This document shows positions 24,750-34,203 of a DNA stretch of 64,000 nt, in pieces. Made by a program: the position numbers and the translations under genes. The notes below the pieces were generated by a model that was not told the DNA's origin, made no database searches, and saw only the letters and a list, made by a program, of their open reading frames with translations. The DNA is taken from assembly GCF_021390245.1 (NCBI RefSeq), contig NZ_JAJUXH010000002.1:434001-498000 (forward strand), in the 5' to 3' direction. Each line of letters begins with the position of its first letter. Position 1 is the first letter of the stretch. Source of the stretch: Dyadobacter sp. CY323 (lineage in GTDB: Bacteria; Bacteroidota; Bacteroidia; Cytophagales; Spirosomataceae).

Positions 24750-27700
24750 ATGAAAAATACCGATACCAATCAATGGTTGCTTCGCATGCGGGGCATCCGA
24801 AATTCCCTTTTACTCCTGCCCGTGCTAACCTACTCTTATGCGGCAGTTGCGAGTAATAAGATTGACTCTGAGGCTACCGTCCTGCGGGTAGATAAAACAG
24901 TGAAAGGAAAAGTTACAGACAAGGATAATAACGAAGGATTGCCGGGTGTAAACGTAGTTGTAAAAGGTACCAGCGTAGGTACCACCACGGACGGAACCGG
25001 TAATTATACGCTTTCGGTGCCCGAAAATGGCGCCACATTGGTTTTCAGTTTTGTGGGTTACCTGGGTCAGGAGGTTGAGGTGGGAAACCGCACAGTTTTG
25101 GACCTGGCGCTATCTTCCGATTCGAAAGCACTTAGTGAAGTAGTCGTAATCGGATACGGTACAGCCAAGAAATCAGATTTAACAGGATCTGTTGGTTCCG
25201 TCAAGGAAGACCAGCTAAGAGAGCGGCCAGCTCCTTCCTTAAACCAGGCTCTTCAGGGTAAAGTCTCCGGGGTGCAGGTAAACGTAAACTCTGGCCGCCC
25301 GGGCGGACGCGGTAACGTTCGTATCCGTGGTTTCAGCTCGATCAACGCATCAAACAACCCGTTGTATGTGGTGGATGGTGTAATGCTTCCGCAAGGAAAC
25401 CAAAACCAGCAAAGCCAGGCGATCGATTACATTAACCCGAACGATATCGTATCCGTGGAAGTGTTGAAGGACGCGTCTTCGACAGCAATCTATGGTGCCA
25501 GAGGTGCCAACGGTGTAATCCTTGTTACAACCAAAAAAGGAAAAGCAGGAGAAGGTGTGATCACGTACAATGTGGATCTGAGCGTTCCTACTGCCGGCCC
25601 GAAAAGAGCCAAGGTGCTCAATGCGCAGCAATATCTGGACGTAGAGGACCTTTCCTATGCAAACATGGCTATTTATGACCCGACCGGATGGGCTGCCGGG
25701 AGCTATGCCTCTCACAATCCTCAGGTACGCCGTGCAGCGTTGCAGGCGGCACACCCGGATATCTTTACGGTATCAACCAATCCTGACGGTACAAAGAAAT
25801 ATACACCGAACTACGATACGGATTGGTTCAGGGAAGCCACTCAGAACAAGCTTTCACAAAATCACCAGCTCGGGATAAGCGGCGGAAACAACAAAACAAC
25901 CTACGCGCTCTCGCTCAATTACCGCGATGATCAGGGGTTATTAAAAACTTCTTACCTGAAACGCTATGCAACCCGTTTCAGCATTGATGATCAGGTGAAA
26001 AAATGGCTTAGAATCGGTGCTACATTAAGCTACAACAACCAGGCAGAAAACCTTGTCGATATCAGTGATGCCGTACCGCGCCAGATGGTGGAAGATTTTC
26101 CGTTCCTTCCTGTAAAATACCCGGATGGTACTTACGCCAATAACCGGGATTATCCTGGTGCTGAAGGTGCTTTCAGTTCCGTTCACCGTTTAATGGGTCG
26201 CAAATTCAACCTGAATACTCAGACTACACTTGGAAGTTTGTATTCTAACATTACCCTCGCCCCCGGTCTTGAAATGCGTTCAGTGCTTGGTATCAATGTT
26301 GTGCAGCAGGAAGTAAACCAGTCGGAAACAAGAACACTCCGGATTGGGGAAGGCGGCACGGCCAGCAAGGACAACCGTAAAGAGACGTTCTGGTCGTTTG
26401 AAAACTACCTGACTTACAACAAAACCTTCGGAGGGATCCATGCCATTAACGCATTATTGGGTATTTCATGGCAGGAAACGAATATCACGTCAAGCAGTGC
26501 AAGCGTCCGTAACTTCTCAACGGATTACTTCACTTTCAATAACCTTGGCGCAGGTGCCACGCTTCCGGGAGTCGGTTCAGGCGCATCACGTTTCGCGTTC
26601 AACTCTTATTTTGGTCGTGTGAACTATACACTGATGGATAAATATCTTTTCACTGTAACGGGACGTGCTGATGGATCGTCTAAATTCGGAGATAACCACA
26701 AGTTTGCATTCTTCCCTTCTGCGGCACTTGCCTGGAAAGTTTCTGACGAAGAATTCCTGAAAGCCAACTCATTCATTTCCAACCTGAAAATCAGGACGAG
26801 TTACGGTTTGACAGGTAACTCTGAAATCCCATCCTACTCATCGCTCTCACTTTTGAGCTCTGGCTACGCGACCGTTTACGGCGATACGAGGGTTGGTGGA
26901 ACAGGTATCAACAGGCTTGCTAACCCGGACTTGAGATGGGAAAAAACAGCACAGACTGATGCTGGTCTCGAGATCAGCTTCCTGAAAGGCAGGATTTCGG
27001 TTGAAGCGGATTATTATTACAGAAAAACCACGGATATGCTTCTGGATGCACCGGTTCCACGTTCCAGCGGTTATGCTGTAATCCGTAAAAACATTGGGTC
27101 GATGGAGAACAAGGGTGTGGAGCTAGCCCTGAACACAACCAACATCGAAAGAGGAAATTTCAGCTGGAACACCACCTTCAACATTTCCTTCAACCAAAGT
27201 AAAGTATTGTCCCTTGCAACACCTTCGGACATCTTCAATGTAGGTGGACCAGGTATTACCAACCCAACCAGCGTGATCCGTATCGGACAACCCGCCGGGG
27301 CTTTCTGGGGACTTACGCGCCTGGGAACATGGAGTGAATCTGAAAGAGACCAAGCTGCCAAGTTCACAACCTATCGCGGTGCATTTAAAATGTTGCCTGG
27401 TGATATCAAATACAAAGACGTTAACAACGATGGCGCAATTACCGATAAAGATCGCAGCATCATCGGAAATGGCAGCCCGAAAGGCTGGGGAACACTTGCC
27501 AACACAGTACGTTACGGCAATTTTGACCTTACCCTTGACCTGCAGTTCACTTATGGAAATGACGTAATGGACATGAACCTGCACGCAAGTGAGGACCGTG
27601 TTTCACTTGCCAACAGCTACACGACCGTGTTAAACGCGTGGACTCCTTCGAACCAGAATACACCTATTGCAGCGCTGCGTGATACTAAAGCAGGTTATGT

Positions 27701-27989
27701 AACCAACGTGGATACGCACTGGATTTTCGACGGTTCGTTCATTCGTGGCAGAAACCTGTTGCTGGGATACAATTTCCCATCAGAAATGGTGAACAAAATC
27801 AAGCTAAGCAAACTGAGACTATATGTTTCAGCACAGAACTTCTTTTTGCTAACCAAGTATCCTCATGGGGATCCGGAAATGACACCCCTTCGCGGTGGAG
27901 ACGGAGACAACGTATTTTCACAAGGTATGATCTGGCATGGCTATCCTAAACCAACCACTTACCTGGCTGGTCTGCAGATCGCGTTTTAA
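24750..27989 (+). CDS. SusC/RagA-type TonB-dependent outer-membrane transporter
   Basis: 1,079 residues. N-terminal export signal, CarboxypepD_reg-like beta-sandwich (about 50-125, VKGKVTDKDNNEGLPGVNVVVKG), TonB-box-like stretch near SEVVVIGYGTAKKSDLTGSV, plug domain (LRERPAPSLNQALQGKVSGVQV; IRIRGFSSINASNNPLYVVDGV) and a 22-strand barrel ending in GLQIAF. Imports oligosaccharides or peptides together with the SusD lipoprotein encoded directly downstream (start codon overlap TAATG for the longest reading of SusD). Substrate is unknown: no glycosidase, sigma or anti-sigma gene accompanies the pair, only the SGNH-like T9SS protein downstream. Confidence 0.95.
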   Translation: MKNTDTNQWLLRMRGIRNSLLLLPVLTYSYAAVASNKIDSEATVLRVDKTVKGKVTDKDNNEGLPGVNVVVKGTSVGTTTDGTGNYTLSVPENGATLVFSFVGYLGQEVEVGNRTVLDLALSSDSKALSEVVVIGYGTAKKSDLTGSVGSVKEDQLRERPAPSLNQALQGKVSGVQVNVNSGRPGGRGNVRIRGFSSINASNNPLYVVDGVMLPQGNQNQQSQAIDYINPNDIVSVEVLKDASSTAIYGARGANGVILVTTKKGKAGEGVITYNVDLSVPTAGPKRAKVLNAQQYLDVEDLSYANMAIYDPTGWAAGSYASHNPQVRRAALQAAHPDIFTVSTNPDGTKKYTPNYDTDWFREATQNKLSQNHQLGISGGNNKTTYALSLNYRDDQGLLKTSYLKRYATRFSIDDQVKKWLRIGATLSYNNQAENLVDISDAVPRQMVEDFPFLPVKYPDGTYANNRDYPGAEGAFSSVHRLMGRKFNLNTQTTLGSLYSNITLAPGLEMRSVLGINVVQQEVNQSETRTLRIGEGGTASKDNRKETFWSFENYLTYNKTFGGIHAINALLGISWQETNITSSSASVRNFSTDYFTFNNLGAGATLPGVGSGASRFAFNSYFGRVNYTLMDKYLFTVTGRADGSSKFGDNHKFAFFPSAALAWKVSDEEFLKANSFISNLKIRTSYGLTGNSEIPSYSSLSLLSSGYATVYGDTRVGGTGINRLANPDLRWEKTAQTDAGLEISFLKGRISVEADYYYRKTTDMLLDAPVPRSSGYAVIRKNIGSMENKGVELALNTTNIERGNFSWNTTFNISFNQSKVLSLATPSDIFNVGGPGITNPTSVIRIGQPAGAFWGLTRLGTWSESERDQAAKFTTYRGAFKMLPGDIKYKDVNNDGAITDKDRSIIGNGSPKGWGTLANTVRYGNFDLTLDLQFTYGNDVMDMNLHASEDRVSLANSYTTVLNAWTPSNQNTPIAALRDTKAGYVTNVDTHWIFDGSFIRGRNLLLGYNFPSEMVNKIKLSKLRLYVSAQNFFLLTKYPHGDPEMTPLRGGDGDNVFSQGMIWHGYPKPTTYLAGLQIAF

Positions 27990-28027
27990 TGAACAGGTTG
28001 ACATCGTTACATAAACAGACATTTACT

Positions 28028-29608
28028 ATGAAGTTATATCATTTGAAAAATTTAGTAAAGGCTATGCTTTGCGGTGCTATTGTGCTTGGCCCAACGAGTT
28101 GCTCCGACTTTCTGGACGAACAAGATCCAGTGAACCTTACACCTGAGAGTTTTTACACCATTCCCGACCACGCAGAGGCGGCTATTGCAGCCACGTATCA
28201 AGGGTTGCGTTTTTACGGTGACGGCGCAGGTATCTTCTCCGCTAACTGGCAGATGCTGGAAGCGGTAACAGGAACCGCGTCGACACAAACGGGACAGAAT
28301 TCGGATTTGAACAACCTTTATTCGTTGACTTACGACGGCAACACTGGACATATCGTTAACTGGTGGAATGGTCTCTACCGTCTGATAGCGAATGCAAACC
28401 TGGCCCTGGATAAGATCCCGACCATTGAATACAAGGCACCGGCAACCGAGGCTCAGAGAACAAAACTCCTTGGAGAAGCCGCCTTTCTGCGCGCCTGGGG
28501 TTACTTTAATTTGGTAAGACTTTGGGGAGACGTTCCCCTGGTGACCAAGCCTCAAACTGCTACATCCGAGGACTTCTACGCAACGCGGGCTCCTCAGGAA
28601 CAGGTATACCAATTGATCGTGGAGGATTTGCAAAAAGCAGAAGCAGCTGGACTGCCGCTGACGGATGTGACCGGTCGCGCGAGCCAAATGGCGGTGAAGG
28701 CACTGCTTTCAAAAGTATATCTGACGATGGCAGGATTTCCGCTGAGTAAAGGCGCCGCCTATTACAAGCTTGCTGCCGATAAATCTCTTGAAGTCATTAC
28801 CTATGCGAAAGCGAATCCAGCTGTCGTAAATCTTTTCCCTACTTATAAGGAATTGCATCAGGAAAACCTTAAAAATAGAGTTGAGCATTTATTCCAGATT
28901 CAGTATAATGCTGCTGCGACAGGTGTTGGCGGCTTTCCTTTGAACGATTACTTTCCAAACTTCAAGGCTGTAACTTATGCAGGTGCTGGTGGAACGGGTA
29001 GTACTGTTCCGACGCTTTCGTTTTACAATTCCTATGAGCAGGGAGATTTGCGTACGAAAAACCAGGAGGGCTGGTTCTACACCTCGTATTATATCAATGG
29101 TACCGGAGCAGAATTCAGCTTAGATGCTCCTTATGTCTTCAAATACTTCAACATCGCTGCATTGGGCGGGCCTGGCAACACCCCTACCAAGCTCAACAAC
29201 CTGAATGTGAACCTGATCCGTTATGCGGAAGTACTGCTGATCTATGCGGAAGCGCAGAATGAAGTTGGTGGCCCCAATCAGGAAGCTTATGACGCTTACA
29301 AAAAGATTCGTGACCGCGCCAAACTTACGACACCTGCACTGGGAACTTTCTCTGCGGCGACCTTCCGTGAGGCTGTATGGAGAGAACGCTGGTATGAATT
29401 CGCTTATGAAGGTATCACCTGGTTCGACATGGTTCGCCTGCGTAAGGTGTTCAACGAAAAAACCAAAGGGTTTGACAACTTCGTAGGTCACGTTAACCTG
29501 AACATCAGTACAGGTGCAACCTTGCAGGAGAAGCATTTGCTATTCCCGATAGGTGTACAGGAACTGCTTAACAACCCAGGCCTAAAAAATCAGAACCCTG
29601 GTTATTAA
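28028..29608 (+). CDS. SusD/RagB-type nutrient-binding outer-membrane lipoprotein
   Basis: 526 residues from ATG 28028; an upstream ATG at 27989 overlaps the SusC stop but would lengthen the signal by 13 residues. Lipoprotein signal MKLYHLKNLVKAMLCGAIVL with Cys in GPTSCSDFLD. Tetratricopeptide-like helical SusD fold: LGEAAFLRAWGYFNLVRLWGDVPLV, RASQMAVKALLSKVYL, and the C-terminal WRERWYEFAYEGITWFDMVRL motif. Caps the SusC barrel and captures substrate at the cell surface. Confidence 0.95.
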   Translation: MKLYHLKNLVKAMLCGAIVLGPTSCSDFLDEQDPVNLTPESFYTIPDHAEAAIAATYQGLRFYGDGAGIFSANWQMLEAVTGTASTQTGQNSDLNNLYSLTYDGNTGHIVNWWNGLYRLIANANLALDKIPTIEYKAPATEAQRTKLLGEAAFLRAWGYFNLVRLWGDVPLVTKPQTATSEDFYATRAPQEQVYQLIVEDLQKAEAAGLPLTDVTGRASQMAVKALLSKVYLTMAGFPLSKGAAYYKLAADKSLEVITYAKANPAVVNLFPTYKELHQENLKNRVEHLFQIQYNAAATGVGGFPLNDYFPNFKAVTYAGAGGTGSTVPTLSFYNSYEQGDLRTKNQEGWFYTSYYINGTGAEFSLDAPYVFKYFNIAALGGPGNTPTKLNNLNVNLIRYAEVLLIYAEAQNEVGGPNQEAYDAYKKIRDRAKLTTPALGTFSAATFREAVWRERWYEFAYEGITWFDMVRLRKVFNEKTKGFDNFVGHVNLNISTGATLQEKHLLFPIGVQELLNNPGLKNQNPGY

Positions 29609-29624
29609 GCATTTGAATTAATGG

Positions 29625-29673
29625 AGAGAGCCGGCCCGGGCGCAAATCAAGCGTCGGGCCGGCTCTCTTTTTG
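29625..29673 (+). terminator. Strong rho-independent terminator of the SusCD unit
   Basis: AGAGAGCCGGCCCG (29625-29638) pairs perfectly with CGGGCCGGCTCTCT (29655-29668), then a T-rich tail. Confidence 0.92.
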
Positions 29674-29757
29674 TTTTAAGTTGCTGCTCTTCCCTATTCG
29701 AATCAATTTTCGTTTAAATTCAATCGTTAAAGAGATTCTGACAAAGAAATCGTGAAC

Positions 29758-31761
29758 ATGGTGAAATGGTTGCAAATTCTGTTCTTTCTGATCACCGGCC
29801 CCGCCGGCCTTTATGCCCAGTTGAACATAACATCACCGGTTAACAACCAGGTCATGCAACGTAATCTGGTTGGTACTGCCATCATTCCGGTTACCGGATA
29901 TGCATACTTTCCCTATGCCCGCGTCACCGCTTTCCTTACTCCCATCGAAGGAAATAGTCATTCACCAAAACAATGGTCATTTGATCAGGATCAGGTTCTG
30001 CAAGGATTTCTTAGTACCGCCATGCGGGCGGAAACAGGTTGGTACCAATTAAAACTGATTGGATATTCGGACGAAGGTATTACAGATTCGGTTGTAGTAC
30101 CGCGTGTGGGTGTGGGCGAGGTATTCATAGTTACCGGCAATTCCAATGCAATGGGCTTGCCCGGATTGGGATCCAAAGACGCTTCGAGGAATGTCGTTTC
30201 TTTTAATGCAATTAATAAAACCCTGAACAACGAAAATATCACAGTCGCGCCGGACGCTCCGATGCCTGCACCCAGATTCACAATTCTTCAGAAAGACAAT
30301 TACATTTTCCCAAATGGTGAAACTTCCTGGTACTGGGGCGAGCTCGGCGATATGCTTTCAAAACGGTGGAATGCGCCTGTTTTGTTTTTCAATGCAGCCT
30401 GGGCGGCGGCCAACTCCGAGAATTACCGGGATGCTGCTACCGGCAAAGACGCCTACAACCTGTATGTCGGAAAATTCTGGCCAAACCGGCAACCTTACAG
30501 CAACATCGTAAATACCATGCGCTACCTCACTTCCTGGACGGGAAGTCGCGCGGTACTTTGGTCGCATGGCGAAAATGATGCGCAGCTCAGTTTTAAAGAG
30601 GAAGATTATTTCAACCACATTCGCACCCTGATCGAGAATAGCCGGAGAGATTCGGGTTATAACATCCCCTGGGTCATTGCCAGGAATTCAGCCAGCAATA
30701 CGCTTAAAGACCCTTATTTGCCTGTAATCAATGCGCAAAACCGGCTTTTGGCCATTCAGAATTTTAATACATTTAAAGGACCGGATCTCGACACCATTCA
30801 AATTCCGCGACCGGTATCGGGGCATTTTGAAAATGTGACCGGAGGAATGCAGGGATTGACATTGGCCGCCAGCGCATGGAGCCGGAGCCTGGCCGATTCT
30901 GTTGTAAACAAAATTTCCCCCATTCAGCCGGAATATTTCATTCACACAGGTGTTACGCCGGCCAGACTTTACCCGGGCGCGTCATTTTCACTTCCCTTTG
31001 AGATCACAGGTAAGATCCCCGGCACCGTTACAATGCATGCAGAACTGCTTGATAAGTCAGGCGACTTTGTAGCAAACGCGGGTTCGGGAACGCATAGCCC
31101 TCTGTCCATTACCATACCCCTTAACATTCCAAATGGCGATTACAGGATCCGTCTCACCGCTGCTAACCCGGTACTTCCCGGAAGTGTATCGGGCGAATTT
31201 TATGTAAATGGCAACTACAAAAACATGGAACATGTCAATACCATAGCAGCCAGGATCGAAGATCAAAACATATATGTGTCGTGGTTGCTTTCTGCTGATC
31301 CGGAATTGAAAAAAATGACGCTTCAAAAGACAACCGACGGAATCAACCATACTGATCTGAAGAGTTTTGAAGGCGTCGGAATAGTTTCACGGGTAAATGG
31401 TTACAAGGATCTTAACCCCGGGGAAGGAACCATTTTTTACCGGCTACAAATGGAGCATTTAAATGGTAACACGAGCTATTCGACCATTGTAACGATTTTT
31501 TTGAATGGGGCCCCGCAGGACCTGCTCGTGTTTCCGAACCCGGTGATTAATCAACAGTTTTATCTAAAGGCGGAAACCGGTAATGCAATCCAATGTATGC
31601 TTTTTGATATGAGAGGAAATGAGCATCCTATCTATGTTTCTGATCGCGAAGCGATTGGACTGATCACCGTGCGACCGGTGCACTATTTGCCATCTGGTAT
31701 TTACATTTTAAAAATCGTTACGGAGACGGGAGCCAGTACGCAAAGGGTACTTTTCAAATAA
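29758..31761 (+). CDS. SGNH-like esterase with T9SS C-terminal sorting domain
   Basis: 667 residues from ATG 29758 (a GTG two codons earlier is possible). Signal peptide MVKWLQILFFLITGPAGLYAQ. The middle resembles sialate O-acetylesterase/carbohydrate-esterase SGNH folds: block I GNSNAMG with candidate Ser129 in place of the usual GQSN, and WSHGENDAQLS resembling the block around the Asn/His-containing QGE motif. A fibronectin-like stretch follows, and the last 80 residues (LLVFPNPVINQQFYL, LPSGIYILKIVTETG, QRVLFK) form a type A T9SS sorting domain. So it is likely secreted and surface anchored. Substrate (acetylated glycan) is inferred from the fold. Confidence 0.75.
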   Translation: MVKWLQILFFLITGPAGLYAQLNITSPVNNQVMQRNLVGTAIIPVTGYAYFPYARVTAFLTPIEGNSHSPKQWSFDQDQVLQGFLSTAMRAETGWYQLKLIGYSDEGITDSVVVPRVGVGEVFIVTGNSNAMGLPGLGSKDASRNVVSFNAINKTLNNENITVAPDAPMPAPRFTILQKDNYIFPNGETSWYWGELGDMLSKRWNAPVLFFNAAWAAANSENYRDAATGKDAYNLYVGKFWPNRQPYSNIVNTMRYLTSWTGSRAVLWSHGENDAQLSFKEEDYFNHIRTLIENSRRDSGYNIPWVIARNSASNTLKDPYLPVINAQNRLLAIQNFNTFKGPDLDTIQIPRPVSGHFENVTGGMQGLTLAASAWSRSLADSVVNKISPIQPEYFIHTGVTPARLYPGASFSLPFEITGKIPGTVTMHAELLDKSGDFVANAGSGTHSPLSITIPLNIPNGDYRIRLTAANPVLPGSVSGEFYVNGNYKNMEHVNTIAARIEDQNIYVSWLLSADPELKKMTLQKTTDGINHTDLKSFEGVGIVSRVNGYKDLNPGEGTIFYRLQMEHLNGNTSYSTIVTIFLNGAPQDLLVFPNPVINQQFYLKAETGNAIQCMLFDMRGNEHPIYVSDREAIGLITVRPVHYLPSGIYILKIVTETGASTQRVLFK

Positions 31762-31854
31762 TTCTATTACATTCAAAATTTTACAAAAATATTACAACGG
31801 GCTGGAAACTAACCGTGTCTGTAATACACTGCCACTCTAAACTCTGTCTTTAAC

Positions 31855-32868
31855 ATGATAAAAAAAGTACTACTCCTCTGGCTCTTCACGCTCGTGCTGG
31901 TTTCCTGTAAAAAAAATGATTCAGCGGAAGTCATACCGGAAGGCCGTGAGCTTTCCAATATCATATTAAGGGACTATTTCATAACAAGCATTGCTTTTGA
32001 TAAAAAAGGCAATGCCTGGCTGGGAACACTTGAACAGGGATTGATCAAATACGATGGTAAAACTGCTAAAATCTTCGATTCTTCCAATTCTGTCATTACA
32101 GGCGCAGCTATTCGGGATATTGAGGTCGATAAGGCTGATAATGTCTGGATCGGCAGCGATGATCTACTCAAATATGATGGAACAAAATTCTCAAGATATG
32201 AGGCCAAGCAATTTGGCTTCCCCAAAAACGCTGTTCGTTCCATTGCAATCGATGCGAACGAAAACATCTGGTTCTCTTGCAGCAGTTATCGATCAGGCGG
32301 ATTGGTAAAATATGATGGGTCCACATTTAAAACCTTCAATGTGGCAAATTCAAAACTGCCGGGAAATATGGTGGAAAGTATCGTTGTCGACAAGTCCAAT
32401 TACGTTTGGGTGGCGATGAACGACGGCGTTGCAGATGTCTCGCTAGCCAGGATCGGCCCGGATAACACCATTTCGGTTGTCGGCTCGAAGGAGCTCGGTT
32501 TTACTCCTTACTATTTCAGCAATATTGTTGTGAACAAAGACAATGAATTACTTGCATCGATCAGTTATGGCCTATCCAGCACAATAGCACCCGGAAGGCC
32601 ACAGATCTTTAAGTTCAATGGGAGTAAGGCACAGATTGTGAACCTACCCGACGACAACACGCTCATATACAGCACGCATTGCATCTTTTCAGATAAAAAC
32701 GGTAATCTCTGGGCGTCGTTTTCCGGAGTTGATAAAGAATGCGGGATTTTTAATGGCAAAGATTGGACATTCCCTAAGTTAGGTACAAGCGGAATTTTTG
32801 TATTCGCAGAAAACCCCAATGGTGAAATCTGGCTGGGAACAGGCGAAGGGCTTTACATTTTGAAATAA
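31855..32868 (+). CDS. Beta-propeller lipoprotein (two-component-regulator propeller repeats)
   Basis: 337 residues. Lipobox LVLVSCKK predicts a lipidated Cys at residue 18. Repeats of about 40 residues with the pattern IAFDKKGNAWLGTLEQGLIKYDG, IEVDKADNVWIGSDDLLKYDG, IAIDANENIWFSC, IVVDKSNYVWVAMNDG and a final GEIWLGTGEGLYIL are reg_prop blades like those in the periplasmic sensor of hybrid two-component systems. There is no transmitter domain, so it is a free-standing propeller, perhaps a binding protein. Separated by 93 nt from the SGNH gene. Confidence 0.82.
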   Translation: MIKKVLLLWLFTLVLVSCKKNDSAEVIPEGRELSNIILRDYFITSIAFDKKGNAWLGTLEQGLIKYDGKTAKIFDSSNSVITGAAIRDIEVDKADNVWIGSDDLLKYDGTKFSRYEAKQFGFPKNAVRSIAIDANENIWFSCSSYRSGGLVKYDGSTFKTFNVANSKLPGNMVESIVVDKSNYVWVAMNDGVADVSLARIGPDNTISVVGSKELGFTPYYFSNIVVNKDNELLASISYGLSSTIAPGRPQIFKFNGSKAQIVNLPDDNTLIYSTHCIFSDKNGNLWASFSGVDKECGIFNGKDWTFPKLGTSGIFVFAENPNGEIWLGTGEGLYILK

Positions 32869-32901
32869 ACATTGAACTTTTAATTGTCACATTTAGCATT
32901 T

Positions 32902-32966
32902 TGTCACATTGAGCGCAGTCGAAATGCGGCATGCTGCACCTTGTTTCGACTGCGCTCAACATGACA
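32902..32966. repeat. 23-bp imperfect inverted repeat
   Basis: Arms 32902-32924 and 32944-32966 are reverse complements with two mismatches; the core TTGAGCGCAGTCGAAA is a dispersed sequence I know from many Bacteroidota genomes. A further partial copy of the outer part (CAACATGACAA) follows at 32976-32987. Lies between convergent genes and may double as a terminator hairpin. Confidence 0.8.
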
Positions 32967-33006
32967 ATGTTATCTCAACATGACAAGTTGTTCATGTTGA
33001 CTATTT

Positions 33007-33786
33007 TTAATCTTCAAACATCCGGCCCAGTCCGCCGATGACGGAACCGCTTTCTTTTCTGGAATTTGGTCCGCCGACAGCTAACCGTTGGATTAGTTTG
33101 GAGATCGGCATCGACTGAACCCAGCAGCGGCCGGTTCCGCGCAACGTAGCGAGGAACATTCCTTCGCCTCCGAACACCATCGATTTCAAGCCTCCTGAAC
33201 GTTGAATGTCAAAGCTCAGCGATTGCTCGAATGCTACGACGCAACCTGTATCCACGCGCAAAGTATCATTGTTCAGCTGCTTTTCCATTACCACACCTCC
33301 GGCATGAACGAACGCCATTCCGTCGCCTTTTATTTTTTGCAGGATAAAACCTTCGCCCCCAAATAATCCCGATCCGAAACGCTGGTTAAAGTGGATCTTC
33401 ATGCTTGTGCCCATGGCCGCGCACAAAAAACCATCTTTCTGCACGATCAGCTCATTTCCATAAATTTTAGAAAGGTCAATAGGCATTACGGTTCCCGGAT
33501 AAGGTGCTGCAAAAGCCACTTTTTTCTTTCCCACTCCGCGGTTTGTAAAATGGGTCATAAACAGCGATTCTCCCGTGATCAGACGGGTTCCGGCCTGGAA
33601 GATCTTGCCCATAATGCTTTGGTTCGCCTCGGAACCGTCGCCCATTTTGGTTTCAAACTGAATGCCATCCTCCATAAACAACATGGCGCCGGCTTCTGCG
33701 ATTACAGTTTCATTCGGATCAAGCTCAATCTCGACGACCTGGATATCGTCTCCAATAATCTTGTAATCAATTTCGTGTGAGATCAT
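33007..33786 (-). CDS. AIM24/TIGR00266 family protein
   Basis: 259 residues, beta-rich, with no signal peptide. Family landmarks: [72 protein letters not shown] and [16 protein letters not shown]. The fold is a double-stranded beta-helix-like prism; biochemical role unknown, though yeast AIM24 relates to mitochondrial integrity. Followed by the inverted repeat at 32902-32966; the small charged protein gene is 50 nt upstream. Confidence 0.88.
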   Translation of the reverse strand: MISHEIDYKIIGDDIQVVEIELDPNETVIAEAGAMLFMEDGIQFETKMGDGSEANQSIMGKIFQAGTRLITGESLFMTHFTNRGVGKKKVAFAAPYPGTVMPIDLSKIYGNELIVQKDGFLCAAMGTSMKIHFNQRFGSGLFGGEGFILQKIKGDGMAFVHAGGVVMEKQLNNDTLRVDTGCVVAFEQSLSFDIQRSGGLKSMVFGGEGMFLATLRGTGRCWVQSMPISKLIQRLAVGGPNSRKESGSVIGGLGRMFED

Positions 33787-33836
33787 TTTTCGTAAAGGTT
33801 AAATGGATTTGTTTTATGAAATTTCATTCATTCCGG

Positions 33837-34103
33837 CTACTCCTCTTCTCCCTCCTCCTCCTCTTCTTCTTCGGATGTTTTCTTTTTGGATTTCTTCGTC
33901 TTCCTTCCCGGAATATCCTCCCGGTCGCGAAGCTTTTTGTCATCCACATTTTTATTCAAAAACTCATTGATACGGTCCATATCAAAGCTGGTGGTGATCT
34001 CACCGAATGAGTTGATCTGAATATCGAAACCGTCCAGGTCTTTGTGGACACGCGGTTTCTCAGGAGCAGGTTTTGAAGCGTCGGTTGGTTTCTTTTTAGC
34101 CAT
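33837..34103 (-). CDS. Small charged protein of unknown function
   Basis: 88 residues from ATG 34103. Lys/Pro-rich N-terminus (MAKKKPTD), a short ordered middle (DGFDIQINSFGEITTSFDMDRINEFLNKNVDD) and a low-complexity tail of Lys followed by a run of Glu. The middle block looks conserved-protein-like. No family recognised. Lies between gltX and the AIM24 gene, all on the minus strand. Confidence 0.65.
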   Translation of the reverse strand: MAKKKPTDASKPAPEKPRVHKDLDGFDIQINSFGEITTSFDMDRINEFLNKNVDDKKLRDREDIPGRKTKKSKKKTSEEEEEEEGEEE

Positions 34104-34203
34104 TTTATTGATAGCGACCCGAGCCGCTTTTTTCAATGTTTACGAAAATATGTAAATGATCTCTCTTTTCTCAAAACAAATTGATCACGCGGTGATAATA
34201 CAA

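Noticed and set aside
28052..28687. 211-codon open frame antisense to SusD
   Set aside because: Fully inside a strongly supported gene; no signal, motif or family resemblance; Cys/Arg-rich shadow composition.
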